From assembly GCA_003134435.1 (NCBI GenBank), contig PLBE01000157.1, forward strand, positions 1 to 42,129: a DNA stretch of 42,129 nucleotides, given 5' to 3'. The notes beneath the pieces are model-generated. The model was given only the letters and a program-made list of their open reading frames with translations, had not been told where the DNA came from and did no database searches. The DNA comes from Acidobacteriaceae bacterium. Lineage in GTDB: Bacteria > Acidobacteriota > Terriglobia > Terriglobales > Acidobacteriaceae. This document shows positions 8,058 to 17,166 of the stretch, in pieces; the stretch's first letter is position 1; each line of letters starts with the position of its first letter. The position numbers were made by a program, and so were the translations under genes.

Positions 8058-8285
8058 ATGGCGATGAGCGACACAAGCCCGGCGGCGCACGCTCTCCAGC
8101 TTCAGATTCAGAGCGCCATGTCGGGGGAGCAGCGTCTGCTGCTTGCGTTCGAGATGAGCTTGTTTGCCCGCGAACTCGCGCGGGAGGGGATCCGGCGGGA
8201 CCATCCCGAATGGACGGAGGCACAGGTTGCGCGGGAACTGTTAAGGCTGGCGTTTCTCCCGGAGCCGTTGCCGGCCGGGCTGTAA
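8058..8285 (+). CDS. Small conserved-looking protein of unknown function
   Basis: A 75-residue, Leu- and Arg-rich, probably all-helical protein (ALQLQIQSAMSGEQRLLLAFEMS...ELAREGIRRDHPEWTEAQVARELLRLAFLPEP). It has no transmembrane segment or signal peptide. I recall similar short proteins with the IRRDHPEW and ELLRLAFL blocks as uncharacterised in Acidobacteria and related soil bacteria, but I cannot name the family. Two starts are possible, ATG 8058 or ATG 8064. It begins 33 nt after mazF and may be transcribed with the toxin-antitoxin pair. Confidence 0.65.
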   Translation: MAMSDTSPAAHALQLQIQSAMSGEQRLLLAFEMSLFARELAREGIRRDHPEWTEAQVARELLRLAFLPEPLPAGL

Positions 8286-8434
8286 TGGCCCGATGCTACC
8301 ATGCTTCTGCTCAATCTCATCCTGCTGATCGACGTGACTTTTTCAACAGGCACGAGGCGACAGCGCTCATGACTGGGCTTAGTTGGGCAGTAGTCTTTCC
8401 GCGGGACAGTCGGCGTGGACGCCGGAGCTACAAC

Positions 8435-10039
8435 TTATGCGCCTTCTTTCTTTGCTTCCGGCAACGATGCCCACACCGCGCGGTCCTTAGCCCATGCCCG
8501 TAGCTGGGCAATTTCTTCCGCCCGCGTGACCGACAGCGGCACTGTGGACGAGAGCGCGGTCAGCAGGTCTTCCGTGCTTAATTCCTGCTTGCGGGCGAAG
8601 GCGGCGTAGAGGGCGGTTTGGACGGCGGATTCTATCTCGGCTCCCGAGAAGCCTTTGGCGGTGGCGGCTGCCTGTTCCAGGTCATAGGCAGCGGGATTGC
8701 GTTTGCGCTTGGTTAGCTGGATGGAGAATATGTTCTTGCGCTCGGCTGAGCTGGGCAGGTCTACGAAGAAGAGTTCGTCGAAGCGGCCTTTGCGGATCAG
8801 TTCTGGCGGGAGCACGGTTACGTTGTTGCAGGTGGCGGCTACGAAGACGGAGGGCTTGCGCTCCTGCATCCAGGAAAGAAACGACGCCAGCAAGCGCGAG
8901 GAAACGCCGGCATCGGCGCTGGCGGAATCGGGGCCACTTCCGGCGAAAACTTTTTCCAGTTCGTCGATCCACAAGATGCAGGGGGCGAGGCCCTCGGCTA
9001 CCCGGAAGACTTTCTGAATGCGTTTTTCGGTTTCGCCGATGAACTTGTCGTAAACGGCGGCGGTATCGAACTTCACCAGCGGCAGTTTCCATTCTCCGGC
9101 AACGGCGCGGGCGCAGAGGCTTTTGCCGCATCCCTGCACGCCCAGTAGGATGACGCCCTTCGGTGGATCGAGGCCGAATTTGAGGGCGCCTTCCTCCCAT
9201 GCCCCGCGGCGCTGCTGGAGCCAGCCTTTCAGATTGTCGAGACCGCCTACACTCGCCATGTCGTCGGTCGAGTCCACAAACTCGAGCATCTCGGAGCGCT
9301 TCAGCAAAGCCTTCTTGGAGTCCAGCACATCGGTGATGCAGTCCGGCGAAAGCGCCAGTCGCCCGACGACGGTCTGCGAAATGGCGCGTTCCGCGGCTTC
9401 TTCGGTTAAGCCGCGCAAGTTCGCGGCCATGGCGTCGACGCCGTTGGCATCGAGCTGCAGTTTCAGGGCGTGGGCTCCGGCGAGGCGTGTAAAAGTCTCG
9501 CGGATGATTTCGCGCAGGCGGTCGAGATCGGGCAGGGGCAGATCGAGAAACTCCACCAGGCTTACCAGTTCTGCGGGCATTTCGATGGCGGGGGCAGTCA
9601 ATACCAGCGTTCTTCGATTCGCGGAGAACTTCTGCCCGACATCGCGCAACCGGCGCACCACCACCGGATTGTCCATGTGGCGATGAAAATCCTTCAACAC
9701 GAAGACCGCTTCAATGGTCATGGATTCGAGGTTGGCCAGCGCCTGCACCGGGTCGGCGGTGTTGTACATGGCCGTCTTTTGAGCCGCTCCCGCATCGCTA
9801 CTGACCGAGGACCACGCGGCGCGCGACGGTGCCGGATTCGGCGGAGCGCCGACACCGCTGCCAGATCGGACCAGTCCGTCGGCGATGGTCCACTCGAAAA
9901 CTGCCAGGTTGAGGTCCGAACAGGCAGCACGAACCAACGTCAGAGCGCGTACTTCCTCAACTGTCTCCATGACGACGATGGGAGTTGAAGAGTTGAAGAG
10001 AATCTTGAGCCGGTCCAGCGGATTGACAGGCAGCTTCAT
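8435..10039 (-). CDS. AAA ATPase, Ycf46-like
   Basis: A 534-residue protein with a degenerate N-terminal domain (STPIVVMETVEEVRAL..., about 15-230) followed by a complete AAA module. Walker A GVQGCGKS lies at residues 300-307 with Lys306. Walker B CILWIDELEKVF, the sensor-1 segment FVAATCNN and an arginine-finger region (RKGRFDELFFVDLP) follow. This layout matches Ycf46-type AAA proteins known from cyanobacteria, plastids and many bacteria, whose substrates are poorly defined. I chose ATG 10039 (MKLPVNPL) over the frame-opening start at 10144, which would overlap rpsT. It is transcribed divergently from rpsT and stands alone. Confidence 0.85.
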   Translation of the reverse strand: MKLPVNPLDRLKILFNSSTPIVVMETVEEVRALTLVRAACSDLNLAVFEWTIADGLVRSGSGVGAPPNPAPSRAAWSSVSSDAGAAQKTAMYNTADPVQALANLESMTIEAVFVLKDFHRHMDNPVVVRRLRDVGQKFSANRRTLVLTAPAIEMPAELVSLVEFLDLPLPDLDRLREIIRETFTRLAGAHALKLQLDANGVDAMAANLRGLTEEAAERAISQTVVGRLALSPDCITDVLDSKKALLKRSEMLEFVDSTDDMASVGGLDNLKGWLQQRRGAWEEGALKFGLDPPKGVILLGVQGCGKSLCARAVAGEWKLPLVKFDTAAVYDKFIGETEKRIQKVFRVAEGLAPCILWIDELEKVFAGSGPDSASADAGVSSRLLASFLSWMQERKPSVFVAATCNNVTVLPPELIRKGRFDELFFVDLPSSAERKNIFSIQLTKRKRNPAAYDLEQAAATAKGFSGAEIESAVQTALYAAFARKQELSTEDLLTALSSTVPLSVTRAEEIAQLRAWAKDRAVWASLPEAKKEGA

Positions 10040-10045
10040 ATGTAT

Positions 10046-10075
10046 TTGACCCGGTGCGACTTGCTCCCGTAGAAT
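10046..10075 (+). promoter_or_regulatory. rpsT promoter
   Basis: TTGACC (10046-10051) and TAGAAT (10070-10075) are 18 nt apart, placing the start of transcription about 60 nt before the rpsT ATG. It lies in the short gap shared with the divergent AAA ATPase gene. Confidence 0.7.
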
Positions 10076-10142
10076 ACAACTTCGGTTCCTACCCGAATAT
10101 CTTCCTGGCGCAATCCAGGGCACACAAAGGTAATCAAGCCGC

Positions 10143-10406
10143 ATGGCAAATCATTTTTCGGCGCTCAAACGCGCCCGTCAGACAACGAAACGAACCGCCC
10201 GCAACCGGGCCAATGCATCGCAACTGCGCACCGCACTGCGGAACCTGCGCGAGAGTCTGGAAAAGGGCGACAAAGACGCTTCGGGACAGACGTATCGAGA
10301 GACGGTTTCCGCCCTCGATAAGGCGATCCAAAAGGGAGTTCTCCACCAGAACACCGCCTCGCGGTACAAGTCCCGGCTGTCAAAGCGGCTGGCCGCTCTT
10401 AAGTAG
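10143..10406 (+). CDS. rpsT: 30S ribosomal protein S20
   Basis: An 87-residue basic helical protein of the 30S subunit that binds 16S rRNA early in assembly. The N-terminus [22 protein letters not shown] and the C-terminal block [20 protein letters not shown] are diagnostic for bacterial S20, and the length is normal. It has its own promoter and is followed by a 343-nt region carrying the promoter of the rho unit. Confidence 0.98.
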   Translation: MANHFSALKRARQTTKRTARNRANASQLRTALRNLRESLEKGDKDASGQTYRETVSALDKAIQKGVLHQNTASRYKSRLSKRLAALK

Positions 10407-10749
10407 ACCTCTAGAAGCAGGCGGGAGACGGGTGCCGGAAGGGTTACGTGCTTTCGGCACAGGAACTTGCAAATTCTTCTTGACCGTCCCCAGCGGTTTG
10501 TTATACTTAGGCGTTCTCAGGACACTAAGAGGCAAGTTCTTCCGGTCCCGACGAACCTCCGCCCGCGTTGTGGTGAATCCTTAGAGAATTGAGCAACTTT
10601 CGGGTTGGGCGGGGCATCTACTTGGGTAATTCTGGCAAATCCTTTTGCACCTAGCCCGAATTGCAGCTTGGCTAGCCGTAGGCGACCATCCCCTTGGGGG
10701 ACGATGGGATTAGCGGCCTAAATGATTCCTGTTGAAGGAGAAAGACCTA
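10407..10749 (+). other. Long leader region of the rho unit
   Basis: No gene is visible. After the promoter at 10480-10507 the transcript would carry about 235 nt of leader before the small gene at 10750. The stretch 10685-10709 can pair CCATCCCC with GGGG-ACGATGG. I do not recognise a known riboswitch; Rho autoregulates through its leader in some bacteria, so a regulatory role is possible but unproven. Confidence 0.4.
10480..10507 (+). promoter_or_regulatory. Promoter of the small-protein/rho unit
   Basis: TTGACC (10480-10485) and TATACT (10502-10507) are separated by 16 nt, close to the sigma70 consensus. It is the only strong promoter seen between rpsT and rho. Confidence 0.72.
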
Positions 10750-10965
10750 ATGCGATCTGATCGCGTATTTGACGCGCTACATACTTTGCGGAACCGGTAC
10801 ATGCTTTGCCAGTTGGCCTCGAAGGCAACGCGGAAATTTCATAAGCCGAACACGCGCATTCAGGAAACCATGAACGATGTTTTTGACAAGATCGCCGATG
10901 CGGAACGTCATGACATCCTGAGTGAACCCGAGAACTTTGCCGAAGCACAACGGCGAGCTGCCTAA
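10750..10965 (+). CDS. Small conserved-looking protein upstream of rho (omega-like segment)
   Basis: A 71-residue protein starting MRSDRVFDAL. ATG 10750 is supported by GAAGGAG at 10734-10740, nine nt upstream. The segment NRYMLCQLASKATRKFHKPNTRIQETMNDVF faintly recalls the RNA polymerase omega subunit (RpoZ) N-terminus, but the match is too weak to assign. It has no membrane segment. It precedes rho by 85 nt with no terminator between them, so the two are probably co-transcribed. A GC-rich hairpin (10972-10993, 8-bp perfect stem) follows its stop and lacks a T-run, so it may be a processing or attenuation element. Confidence 0.7.
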   Translation: MRSDRVFDALHTLRNRYMLCQLASKATRKFHKPNTRIQETMNDVFDKIADAERHDILSEPENFAEAQRRAA

Positions 10966-11050
10966 GCAGCTCCGCCGTGTGCCCGCACGGCGGCAAAGAG
11001 CTTTACCCCGAGAGAATCCCTCCCGAAGAAAAAACTCCACGTAGGTAAAT

Positions 11051-12301
11051 ATGACCATCGCAGAACTGAAAGAAAAGAACATTACCGAGTTGACCAAGAT
11101 CGCCCGATCGTTGGAACTGCCCGGCGCCAGCGGCCTCCGCAAACAGGACCTCATCTTCAAGATCCTGCAGGCGCAAAGCGAAAAAGAAGGACACATCTTC
11201 GCCGAAGGTGTGCTGGAGATCCTCCCTGACGGCTACGGTTTTCTGCGCTCGCCCGACTATAACTACCTGCCCGGTCCCGACGACATTTATGTGTCGCCGT
11301 CGCAAATCCGCAAGTTTGACTTGAAAACCGGAGACACCATCAGCGGACAGGTGCGGCCGCCGCATGAGGGTGAGAAATATTTTGCGCTGGTCAAAATCGA
11401 GGCGGTTAATTTTGAATCGCCCGACGAGGCGCGCAATAAGATTCTGTTTGACAACCTGACGCCGCTGTATCCGCAGGAGCGGTTGAAGCTCGAAACTGTG
11501 CGCGAGAATATCAGCGCGCGCGTAATGGACCTGCTCACACCGCTCGGCAAGGGACAGCGCGGTCTCATAGTCTCGCCGCCGCGCGCCGGCAAAACCATGC
11601 TGCTACAGAACGTAGCGAACTCGATTACGACAAACCACCCGGAAGTCGTGCTGATGGTGCTGCTGATCGACGAACGTCCGGAAGAAGTCACGGACATGCA
11701 GCGCTCGGTCAAAGGAGAGGTTATCTCGTCAACCTTCGACGAGCCCGCTGCCCGGCACGTGCAGGTGGCGGAAATGGTGATTGAAAAGGCGAAGCGATTA
11801 GTCGAGCACAAGCGCGACGTGGTGATTCTGCTGGATTCGATCACGCGCTTAGCTCGCGCTTATAACACGATTGTTCCGCCTTCAGGCAAGGTGCTCTCGG
11901 GCGGCGTCGATTCGAACGCCTTGCAGCGGCCGAAGCGTTTCTTTGGATCCGCGCGCAACATCGAAGAAGGCGGCTCGCTGACCATCATCGCGACCGCGCT
12001 GATCGACACCGGTTCGAGAATGGATGACGTGATCTTCGAAGAATTCAAGGGCACGGGCAACTCGGAAATCATCCTCGACCGCAAACTGGTCGACAAGCGG
12101 ACATTCCCCGCCATTGATATCCAGCGCTCGGGCACGCGTAAAGAGGAGCTGCTGATTCCGAAAGAAGATTTGCAGCGCATCTGGGTGCTGCGCAAAGTGC
12201 TGAACCCGTTGTCTCCGGTGGAAGCCATGGAGTTGCTGATTGAGCGGCTGGCCAAGGCCGCGACGAACAGCGAGTTTTTGGCCAAGATGAGCCAACTGTA
12301 G
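11051..12301 (+). CDS. rho: Transcription termination factor Rho
   Basis: Rho is the hexameric RNA-dependent ATPase and translocase that ends transcription of untranslated RNAs. The 416-residue length is standard. Residues about 1-45 form the N-terminal helical domain, 50-120 the cold-shock-like RNA-binding domain ([36 protein letters not shown]), and the rest the ATPase core. Walker A PPRAGKT contains Lys181; the Q-loop and secondary RNA-binding regions ([39 protein letters not shown]) are intact. The ATG is preceded by a modest ribosome site. It is probably transcribed from the promoter at 10480. Confidence 0.98.
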   Translation: MTIAELKEKNITELTKIARSLELPGASGLRKQDLIFKILQAQSEKEGHIFAEGVLEILPDGYGFLRSPDYNYLPGPDDIYVSPSQIRKFDLKTGDTISGQVRPPHEGEKYFALVKIEAVNFESPDEARNKILFDNLTPLYPQERLKLETVRENISARVMDLLTPLGKGQRGLIVSPPRAGKTMLLQNVANSITTNHPEVVLMVLLIDERPEEVTDMQRSVKGEVISSTFDEPAARHVQVAEMVIEKAKRLVEHKRDVVILLDSITRLARAYNTIVPPSGKVLSGGVDSNALQRPKRFFGSARNIEEGGSLTIIATALIDTGSRMDDVIFEEFKGTGNSEIILDRKLVDKRTFPAIDIQRSGTRKEELLIPKEDLQRIWVLRKVLNPLSPVEAMELLIERLAKAATNSEFLAKMSQL

Positions 12302-12307
12302 AAAACG

Positions 12308-12333
12308 TAGGGCGGGCGCCCTCGCCCGCCCAG
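12308..12333. repeat. GC-rich palindromic element after rho
   Basis: GGGCGGGC (12310-12317) pairs with GCCCGCCC (12324-12331) around the loop GCCCTC, starting 9 nt after the rho stop. A closely similar element follows the aldehyde dehydrogenase gene at 36621. No T-run follows. It resembles a REP-type dispersed palindrome. Confidence 0.7.
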
Positions 12334-12810
12334 GCCTGCGTAAAGAATAAACTCCATGCGTTTCACGCCGTGCGCTTGTAGCATCGCAGTGACGTGCGGG
12401 AAGAATGAAAGCTTACGTCTTCGGCGCAGGGGCGTCCGTACACGCCCAATATCCTCTTGCATCCAAACTCTAGCCGTCAGTGGAAGAATGGGTGGTAGTG
12501 AGCCACTCGCTCACATCTATCGATCAGCCTCTGATAATTTGAACGAATTGTTCGATACCTCGATGCCCTTCGAGATGTTTCTTACTGAAGTGGATGATCA
12601 AATATCACACACCTCAGACCGGTCCCGTGTGTCCCTGCGCAACTAGAAAGCTCAGGTCTCGTCTGTACTCCCTGCGCGGTCGCGACGAGGTCGACGCCAG
12701 TTACTTTCGTCTTTGAATCCAGCTAATTGTCCACCAGGAGTCCGCGGGAACTGTGCTACACAGTGCTTAGCGCTTCGCAAACTGCGAGTCGCTATGCAGG
12801 AGCCCGGTCG
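12334..12810. other. Intergenic region, no gene recognised
   Basis: About 480 bases after the palindrome. A frame of about 96 codons beginning near 12356 has no ribosome site, no coherent composition and no family resemblance. I see no RNA gene here. Confidence 0.5.
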
Positions 12811-13194
12811 ATGTTCAAATCCATGTGGAAGTATGTTGTCATTCTGATTTTGTCGCTCACACTCTTTGCCGTGCGGGCAGACTCCCAGTCGAAAACTACT
12901 CCGGTGAATGCGGCGCAGGTGCAGAAGATTGCTGCCGAGCGCGAGGCGGAGCACAATGGCACATCCAGCGATCCGCATCAACAATTACAGCAGGAACTGA
13001 TAACGCGCACGGTCAGTGAACGGCAATTGCAGCTCCGGATTGACACCGAGAAACTAGTGGCCCTCACCGCCGAACTTAAGCAAAACGTGGACAAAACCGG
13101 CGCCAACGTACTCTCTCTGGATGTGATCAAGAAGGCGCAGGAGATTCAAAGGCTGGCCAAAAGCGTTCAGGACAGGATGCGCAACGCGTATTGA
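12811..13194 (+). CDS. Exported small helical protein of unknown function
   Basis: A 127-residue protein. ATG 12811 is supported by AGGAG at 12798-12802. Residues about 7-24 (YVVILILSLTLFAVRADS) form a signal peptide or membrane anchor. The rest is charged and strongly helical, with long stretches suited to a coiled coil (QQLQQELITRTVSERQLQLRIDTEKLVALTAELKQ) and a C-terminal block LSLDVIKKAQEIQRLAKSVQDRM. The latter looks family-like; I recall similar exported proteins in Acidobacteria without an assigned function. It is monocistronic in appearance. Confidence 0.72.
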   Translation: MFKSMWKYVVILILSLTLFAVRADSQSKTTPVNAAQVQKIAAEREAEHNGTSSDPHQQLQQELITRTVSERQLQLRIDTEKLVALTAELKQNVDKTGANVLSLDVIKKAQEIQRLAKSVQDRMRNAY

Positions 13195-13452
13195 GCTCTG
13201 ATCGCCAGGAGAGATCAATTTTCCACTCTCCAGGATGCAAGGTTTGGGGCAAGCGCGGGCGTCCATGAAGGGACTGGATTTTAGAAAATCTCTGTTCTGA
13301 GCCACGTGTATCAGGTTGTCGCCGACGCTGGTGACTTTCGTTACCTCCTCAAGCGAGTGGCATACGGAAGTAATCTTCCAAAAGACCCTGGAATCGTCGA
13401 AATTTATACCGTTGGTGCTAGTCCCTCAGGACGTACACCCCCAGGAGGAATT

Positions 13453-14235
13453 ATGAAGTTCGCAAATCTTTCCAATTTTGTTTTCCTGCCACTGCTAGTT
13501 GGCACCTTAGCCCTAGCGCTCGCAGGATGTGGCTCAAGCAGTAATCTGGCACTGACGCAAGGCAATTGGTCGATGACTGCGGTTCCCAGCAGCGGATCGA
13601 CGTTCTACGTCGGCGGAAATCTGACGCAGACTGGAAGCGACGTGGCGGGCATGATGTACGTGGTCAACTCGAGTTGCTTCAGTTCTTCAACGACGGTAGC
13701 GTTCACGGGAACGGTCAAGGGCAAGGACGTGACGCTCACTTCGGCTTCGACCGGGGGCCAAATAGTGACGGTAACGGCTTCTGGAACCGCTTCGAGTCTG
13801 AGCGGCACTTACAGCGTAGTAGGCGGATGTGCCGATGGGGATACGGGCAGCATAAGCGCAAGCGCAGTGCCATCCATCAGCGGCACTTGGAGCGGGCCGA
13901 TCACTGGTTCGGGTGGGTCGAACGTCACGCTGGCGCTGGCGTTGACGGAGGCCGCGACTGCCTCGATGGACGGAACTTTTGCGATCACTGGCAATCTCAC
14001 GTTTACCAATTCCAGTTGCTCGGTCAACGGGACTGTGAGCAGCGCGTTCATTGCCGGCCCATACCTCCTGGTGAACGGCAGCACGAACGAAACCGACGGT
14101 AGCACGGGAGACTTCTCGTATACTCAGGTCCTCTTGAATAACCCAGCAACGCCGACGAGCATGAAGGGAACTTACGACGTGATCGATGGCCTCTGCGCCG
14201 GCGATCTGGACACGCCCACTTTCACGAAGCAGTAG
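13453..14235 (+). CDS. Putative lipoprotein with repeated beta-rich domains
   Basis: A 260-residue protein starting at ATG 13453, four nt after a consensus AGGAGGA (13443-13449). The N-terminus has a hydrophobic segment ending in the lipobox LAGC (residues about 24-27), so it should be lipid-anchored. The mature part is rich in Ser, Thr, Gly and Val, and seems to hold two related halves: GNWSMTAVPSSGSTFYVGGNLTQTG... and GTWSGPITGSGGSNVTLALALTEA.... Each has a pair of widely spaced cysteines in similar contexts (NSSCF/GGCADGD and NSSCSVNG/DGLCAGD). The function is unknown. It ends at a strong terminator. Confidence 0.82.
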   Translation: MKFANLSNFVFLPLLVGTLALALAGCGSSSNLALTQGNWSMTAVPSSGSTFYVGGNLTQTGSDVAGMMYVVNSSCFSSSTTVAFTGTVKGKDVTLTSASTGGQIVTVTASGTASSLSGTYSVVGGCADGDTGSISASAVPSISGTWSGPITGSGGSNVTLALALTEAATASMDGTFAITGNLTFTNSSCSVNGTVSSAFIAGPYLLVNGSTNETDGSTGDFSYTQVLLNNPATPTSMKGTYDVIDGLCAGDLDTPTFTKQ

Positions 14236-14251
14236 CAGTCCACGCATAGTC

Positions 14252-14288
14252 AAAACGCCGTCCAGAGATAGTGGACGGCGTTTTCTTG
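14252..14288 (+). terminator. Strong Rho-independent terminator
   Basis: A 13-bp perfect stem (14252-14264 with 14272-14284) around a 7-nt loop, with A-run and T-run flanks, so it can act in both directions. It lies between the lipoprotein gene and the 3' end of the convergent hppA. Confidence 0.93.
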
Positions 14289-14328
14289 TTTTCTACTTAA
14301 ATAGCGACCGCCATCCTCCGCAAGTTCG

Positions 14329-16797
14329 TTACTCGGAACTGATTCGCATGCCGTAGAACGACCGGTAGACGAAAGACACTGAGACGGCGAAGAAAGCCAG
14401 GGCAAAGATGTGAGTCAGCCCGGCGCCATGATCGTGCGTCAGCGAGACGGCTAATTCAACCGCCAGCAGTCCGAAGAGCGTGGTGAACTTGATCACTGGG
14501 TTCATGGCCACGGAAGAAGTATCTTTAAAGGGATCGCCCACGGTATCGCCAATCACGGTAGCGTCGTGGAGGGGCGTGCCTTTCTGCTTGAGTTTGGTTT
14601 CGACGATCTTCTTGGCGTTGTCCCACGCGGCCCCGGCATTGGCCATGAAGATGGCCTGGTAGAGGCCGAAAATCGCAATCGAGATGAGGTAGCCGATAAA
14701 AAAGAACGGCTCCACAAAAGCGAAGGCCAAGGTCCCGAAGAAGACGGCCAGAAAGATGTTGAACATTCCCTTCTGAGCGTACTTGGTGCAGATCTCGACC
14801 ACCTTCTTGCTGTCGGAGACGGACGCCTTCTCCGCGCTCTCGAGTTTAATGTTGGCCTTGATGAACTCGACCGCGCGATACGCTCCGGTGGTGACCGCCT
14901 GCATGGACGCGCCGGTAAACCAATAGATCATGGCGCCGCCCGTGATCAGGCCCAGAAAAAATGGCGCGTGTAGCAAGGAGAGCTTGGCGACGTTGTTGGT
15001 CAGTCCGTCGGTCAGGGCCATGATGATGGAAAAAATCATGGTCGTAGCGCCGACTACGGCGGTGCCGATGAGCACCGGTTTGGCGGTTGCCTTGAAGGTG
15101 TTGCCGGCGCCGTCATTTTCTTCGAGCAAGTCTTTGGCGCGCTCAAAATTGACATCGATGTTGAAGTCCTTCTTGATTTCCCCTTTGATGTTGGGAACCT
15201 GTTCGATCATGGAGAGTTCATACACGGACTGGGCATTGTCGGTAACCGGGCCGTAGGAATCCACCGCGATGGTCACCGGGCCCATGCCGAGGAAGCCGAA
15301 AGCAACCAGGCCGAAGGCAAACACGGGAGCGGCAATCATGGTGGCGGCCGCCGTGAGCCCCATGCCGCTAAACAGATAGGCAATCGACATCAGGGCAACC
15401 ATGGCCAAGCCAAGCCAGTAGGCGGAGAAATTTCCGGCGACCAGTCCGGAGAGAATGCCGAGCGATGCTCCGCCTTCCTTCGAGGAAGTCACTACTTCGT
15501 TGACGTGACGCGATTCCACCGACGTAAATGCCTTGACCAGTTCGGGGATGAGCGCTCCGGCGAGAGTGCCGCAGGAGATGATCGACGCCAGCTTCCACCA
15601 CTGCGTGAGGTCGCCGCCGAGGTTGGGAATGATGAAATAGGAAACGATGTAAGTGGCAACGATGGACACGATGGAAGTGAGCCAGACCAGCGTGGTCAGC
15701 GGAGTTTCAAAATTCATCTCCTGGGCGTTGCCGTAGCGGGCCTTGGCGATAGCGCCATTGATGAAATATGCCAGGGCGCTGGAGACCAGCATCATGATTC
15801 GCATCACGAAAATCCACACCAGCAACTGCACCTGGATGGCGGGGTCCTTTACACCCAGCAAAATGAAGGTGATGAGGGCGACGCCGGTGACGCCATAGGT
15901 TTCGAAACCGTCGGCGGAAGGGCCAACGGAGTCGCCGGCATTGTCGCCGGTGCAATCGGCGATGACGCCGGGATTGCGGGCGTCGTCTTCTTTAATCTTG
16001 AAGACGATCTTCATCAAATCCGAACCGATATCGGCAATCTTGGTGAAAATGCCGCCGGCGATACGCAGCGCCGCCGCGCCCAGCGATTCACCGATGGCGA
16101 ACCCGATGAAACAAGGGCCGGCATAGTCGCCGGGCACGAATAGCAGGATGAAGAGCATGATGAGCAGTTCGACAGATATCAGCATCATGCCGATCGACAT
16201 TCCGGCTTCGAGCGGGATCTGATAAACCGGATAAGGCTTGCCGGGGAGTGAGGCAAAGGCGGTCCGCGAGTTCGCGAAGGTATTGACGCGGATGCCAAAC
16301 CACGCCACACCGTAGCTGCCCGCGATTCCCACCAGACTGAACACCAGGATGATCACGACGCGCGGAATTTCGAAGCCCCGGAGCACGCCAAAGTAGACGG
16401 CGATAATGGTCGCGATAAAAACCCAGAGCAGCATCAGGAACTTGCCCTGCGTGATGAGGTAGGTCTTACAGGTTTCGTAAATCAGTTCCGAGATTTCGCG
16501 CATGGAGCGGTGGACGGGCAGGTTCTTCAGACGCATGAAGATGGCCATGCCAAAGCCCAGGCCAAAAACGCAGAACAGCAAGCCGATCATCAGCAAGCGA
16601 TGGCCGTCCACGCCCAGGAAAGAGACGGAGGAAAGGTCAGGCAGTTTCAGGGCCGCTTCGCCGCCAGATTCGGCGGGCTGCGCGAGCGCGGAACTGGCCG
16701 TCAGGAGCAGCAGAGAGGCCAGAGTGGAAACTTTGGCGAGGCATTTCACGGAAAAACGGCGTCCCACGGACGCAAGCTGGGCGTTCCAAGTGCGCAT
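14329..16797 (-). CDS. hppA: Membrane-bound cation-translocating pyrophosphatase
   Basis: This 822-residue integral membrane protein couples pyrophosphate hydrolysis to H+ or Na+ transport. It has about 16 hydrophobic segments. The signature region reads GGIFTKIADIGSDLMKIVFKI..., followed by EDDARNPGVIADCTGDNAGDS and VGPSADGFETYGVTG, carrying the acidic residues that bind Mg-PPi. At the site that distinguishes potassium dependence, GNTFKATAK places Lys where K+-dependent enzymes have Ala, suggesting K+-independence; ion specificity is not settled by this. An N-terminal extension ending in ALAQ looks like a cleavable signal. A good AGGAGG lies upstream of the ATG. The divergent neighbour is the trp cluster. 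Confidence 0.95.
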   Translation of the reverse strand: MRTWNAQLASVGRRFSVKCLAKVSTLASLLLLTASSALAQPAESGGEAALKLPDLSSVSFLGVDGHRLLMIGLLFCVFGLGFGMAIFMRLKNLPVHRSMREISELIYETCKTYLITQGKFLMLLWVFIATIIAVYFGVLRGFEIPRVVIILVFSLVGIAGSYGVAWFGIRVNTFANSRTAFASLPGKPYPVYQIPLEAGMSIGMMLISVELLIMLFILLFVPGDYAGPCFIGFAIGESLGAAALRIAGGIFTKIADIGSDLMKIVFKIKEDDARNPGVIADCTGDNAGDSVGPSADGFETYGVTGVALITFILLGVKDPAIQVQLLVWIFVMRIMMLVSSALAYFINGAIAKARYGNAQEMNFETPLTTLVWLTSIVSIVATYIVSYFIIPNLGGDLTQWWKLASIISCGTLAGALIPELVKAFTSVESRHVNEVVTSSKEGGASLGILSGLVAGNFSAYWLGLAMVALMSIAYLFSGMGLTAAATMIAAPVFAFGLVAFGFLGMGPVTIAVDSYGPVTDNAQSVYELSMIEQVPNIKGEIKKDFNIDVNFERAKDLLEENDGAGNTFKATAKPVLIGTAVVGATTMIFSIIMALTDGLTNNVAKLSLLHAPFFLGLITGGAMIYWFTGASMQAVTTGAYRAVEFIKANIKLESAEKASVSDSKKVVEICTKYAQKGMFNIFLAVFFGTLAFAFVEPFFFIGYLISIAIFGLYQAIFMANAGAAWDNAKKIVETKLKQKGTPLHDATVIGDTVGDPFKDTSSVAMNPVIKFTTLFGLLAVELAVSLTHDHGAGLTHIFALAFFAVSVSFVYRSFYGMRISSE

Positions 16798-17049
16798 TAC
16801 AATCCTCCTAAGAAATCCTATTCAGGGGTCACGACGCGTGCTTTGCCGCGGGGGCGTAAGTGTTAAATGGAGGATTCCGTCCGCCACCTGTGCATCCGCC
16901 ACCGGAGTTCTGAACACGCTCCGAACACGCTTCCACCGCCAGGCATAACGATAAAGAGGAGTGCCGATTTGGCCGCGTCGGAAAACTCGTGCCGTCCGCA
17001 TGGAGCCGAACTCAACTATCAGGCTACACACTCCGGCACAAAACAGTCG

Positions 17050-17079
17050 TTTATAGCACCTTGCTGGAAGTTGGGTCAA
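17050..17079 (-). promoter_or_regulatory. hppA promoter
   Basis: On the minus strand TTGACC (17079-17074) and TATAAA (17055-17050) are 18 nt apart, a strong sigma70-type match. Transcription should begin near 17043, leaving a long leader before the start at 16797. Confidence 0.72.
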
Positions 17080-17125
17080 TGATGAGTATCACATGGAATT
17101 GGGTTGGTTGGTCGTGGCCCGGACT

Positions 17126-17154
17126 CTGACTGAATCTGGGACCTTCCGTATAAT
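17126..17154 (+). promoter_or_regulatory. Promoter of the trp/aromatic cluster
   Basis: A perfect TATAAT (17149-17154) lies 17 nt downstream of CTGACT (17126-17131). The expected start of transcription, about 17161, is only about 6 nt before the trpC ATG at 17167. That leaves no room for a ribosome site or an attenuator. Confidence 0.7.
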
Positions 17155-17166
17155 GAAATAGCGGTC

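Larger units (their letters stand above)
16798..17166. other. Divergent hppA/trpC intergenic region
   Basis: About 370 bases holding two divergent promoters. From the hppA promoter the transcript would have an untranslated leader of about 245 nt; I recognise no riboswitch in it. No open frame here looks coding. Confidence 0.6.

Noticed and set aside
12356-12646. 96-codon frame after rho
   Set aside because: No ribosome site, odd composition and no family resemblance.
16798-17043. Riboswitch in the long hppA leader
   Set aside because: No recognisable aptamer core; only length suggests regulation.
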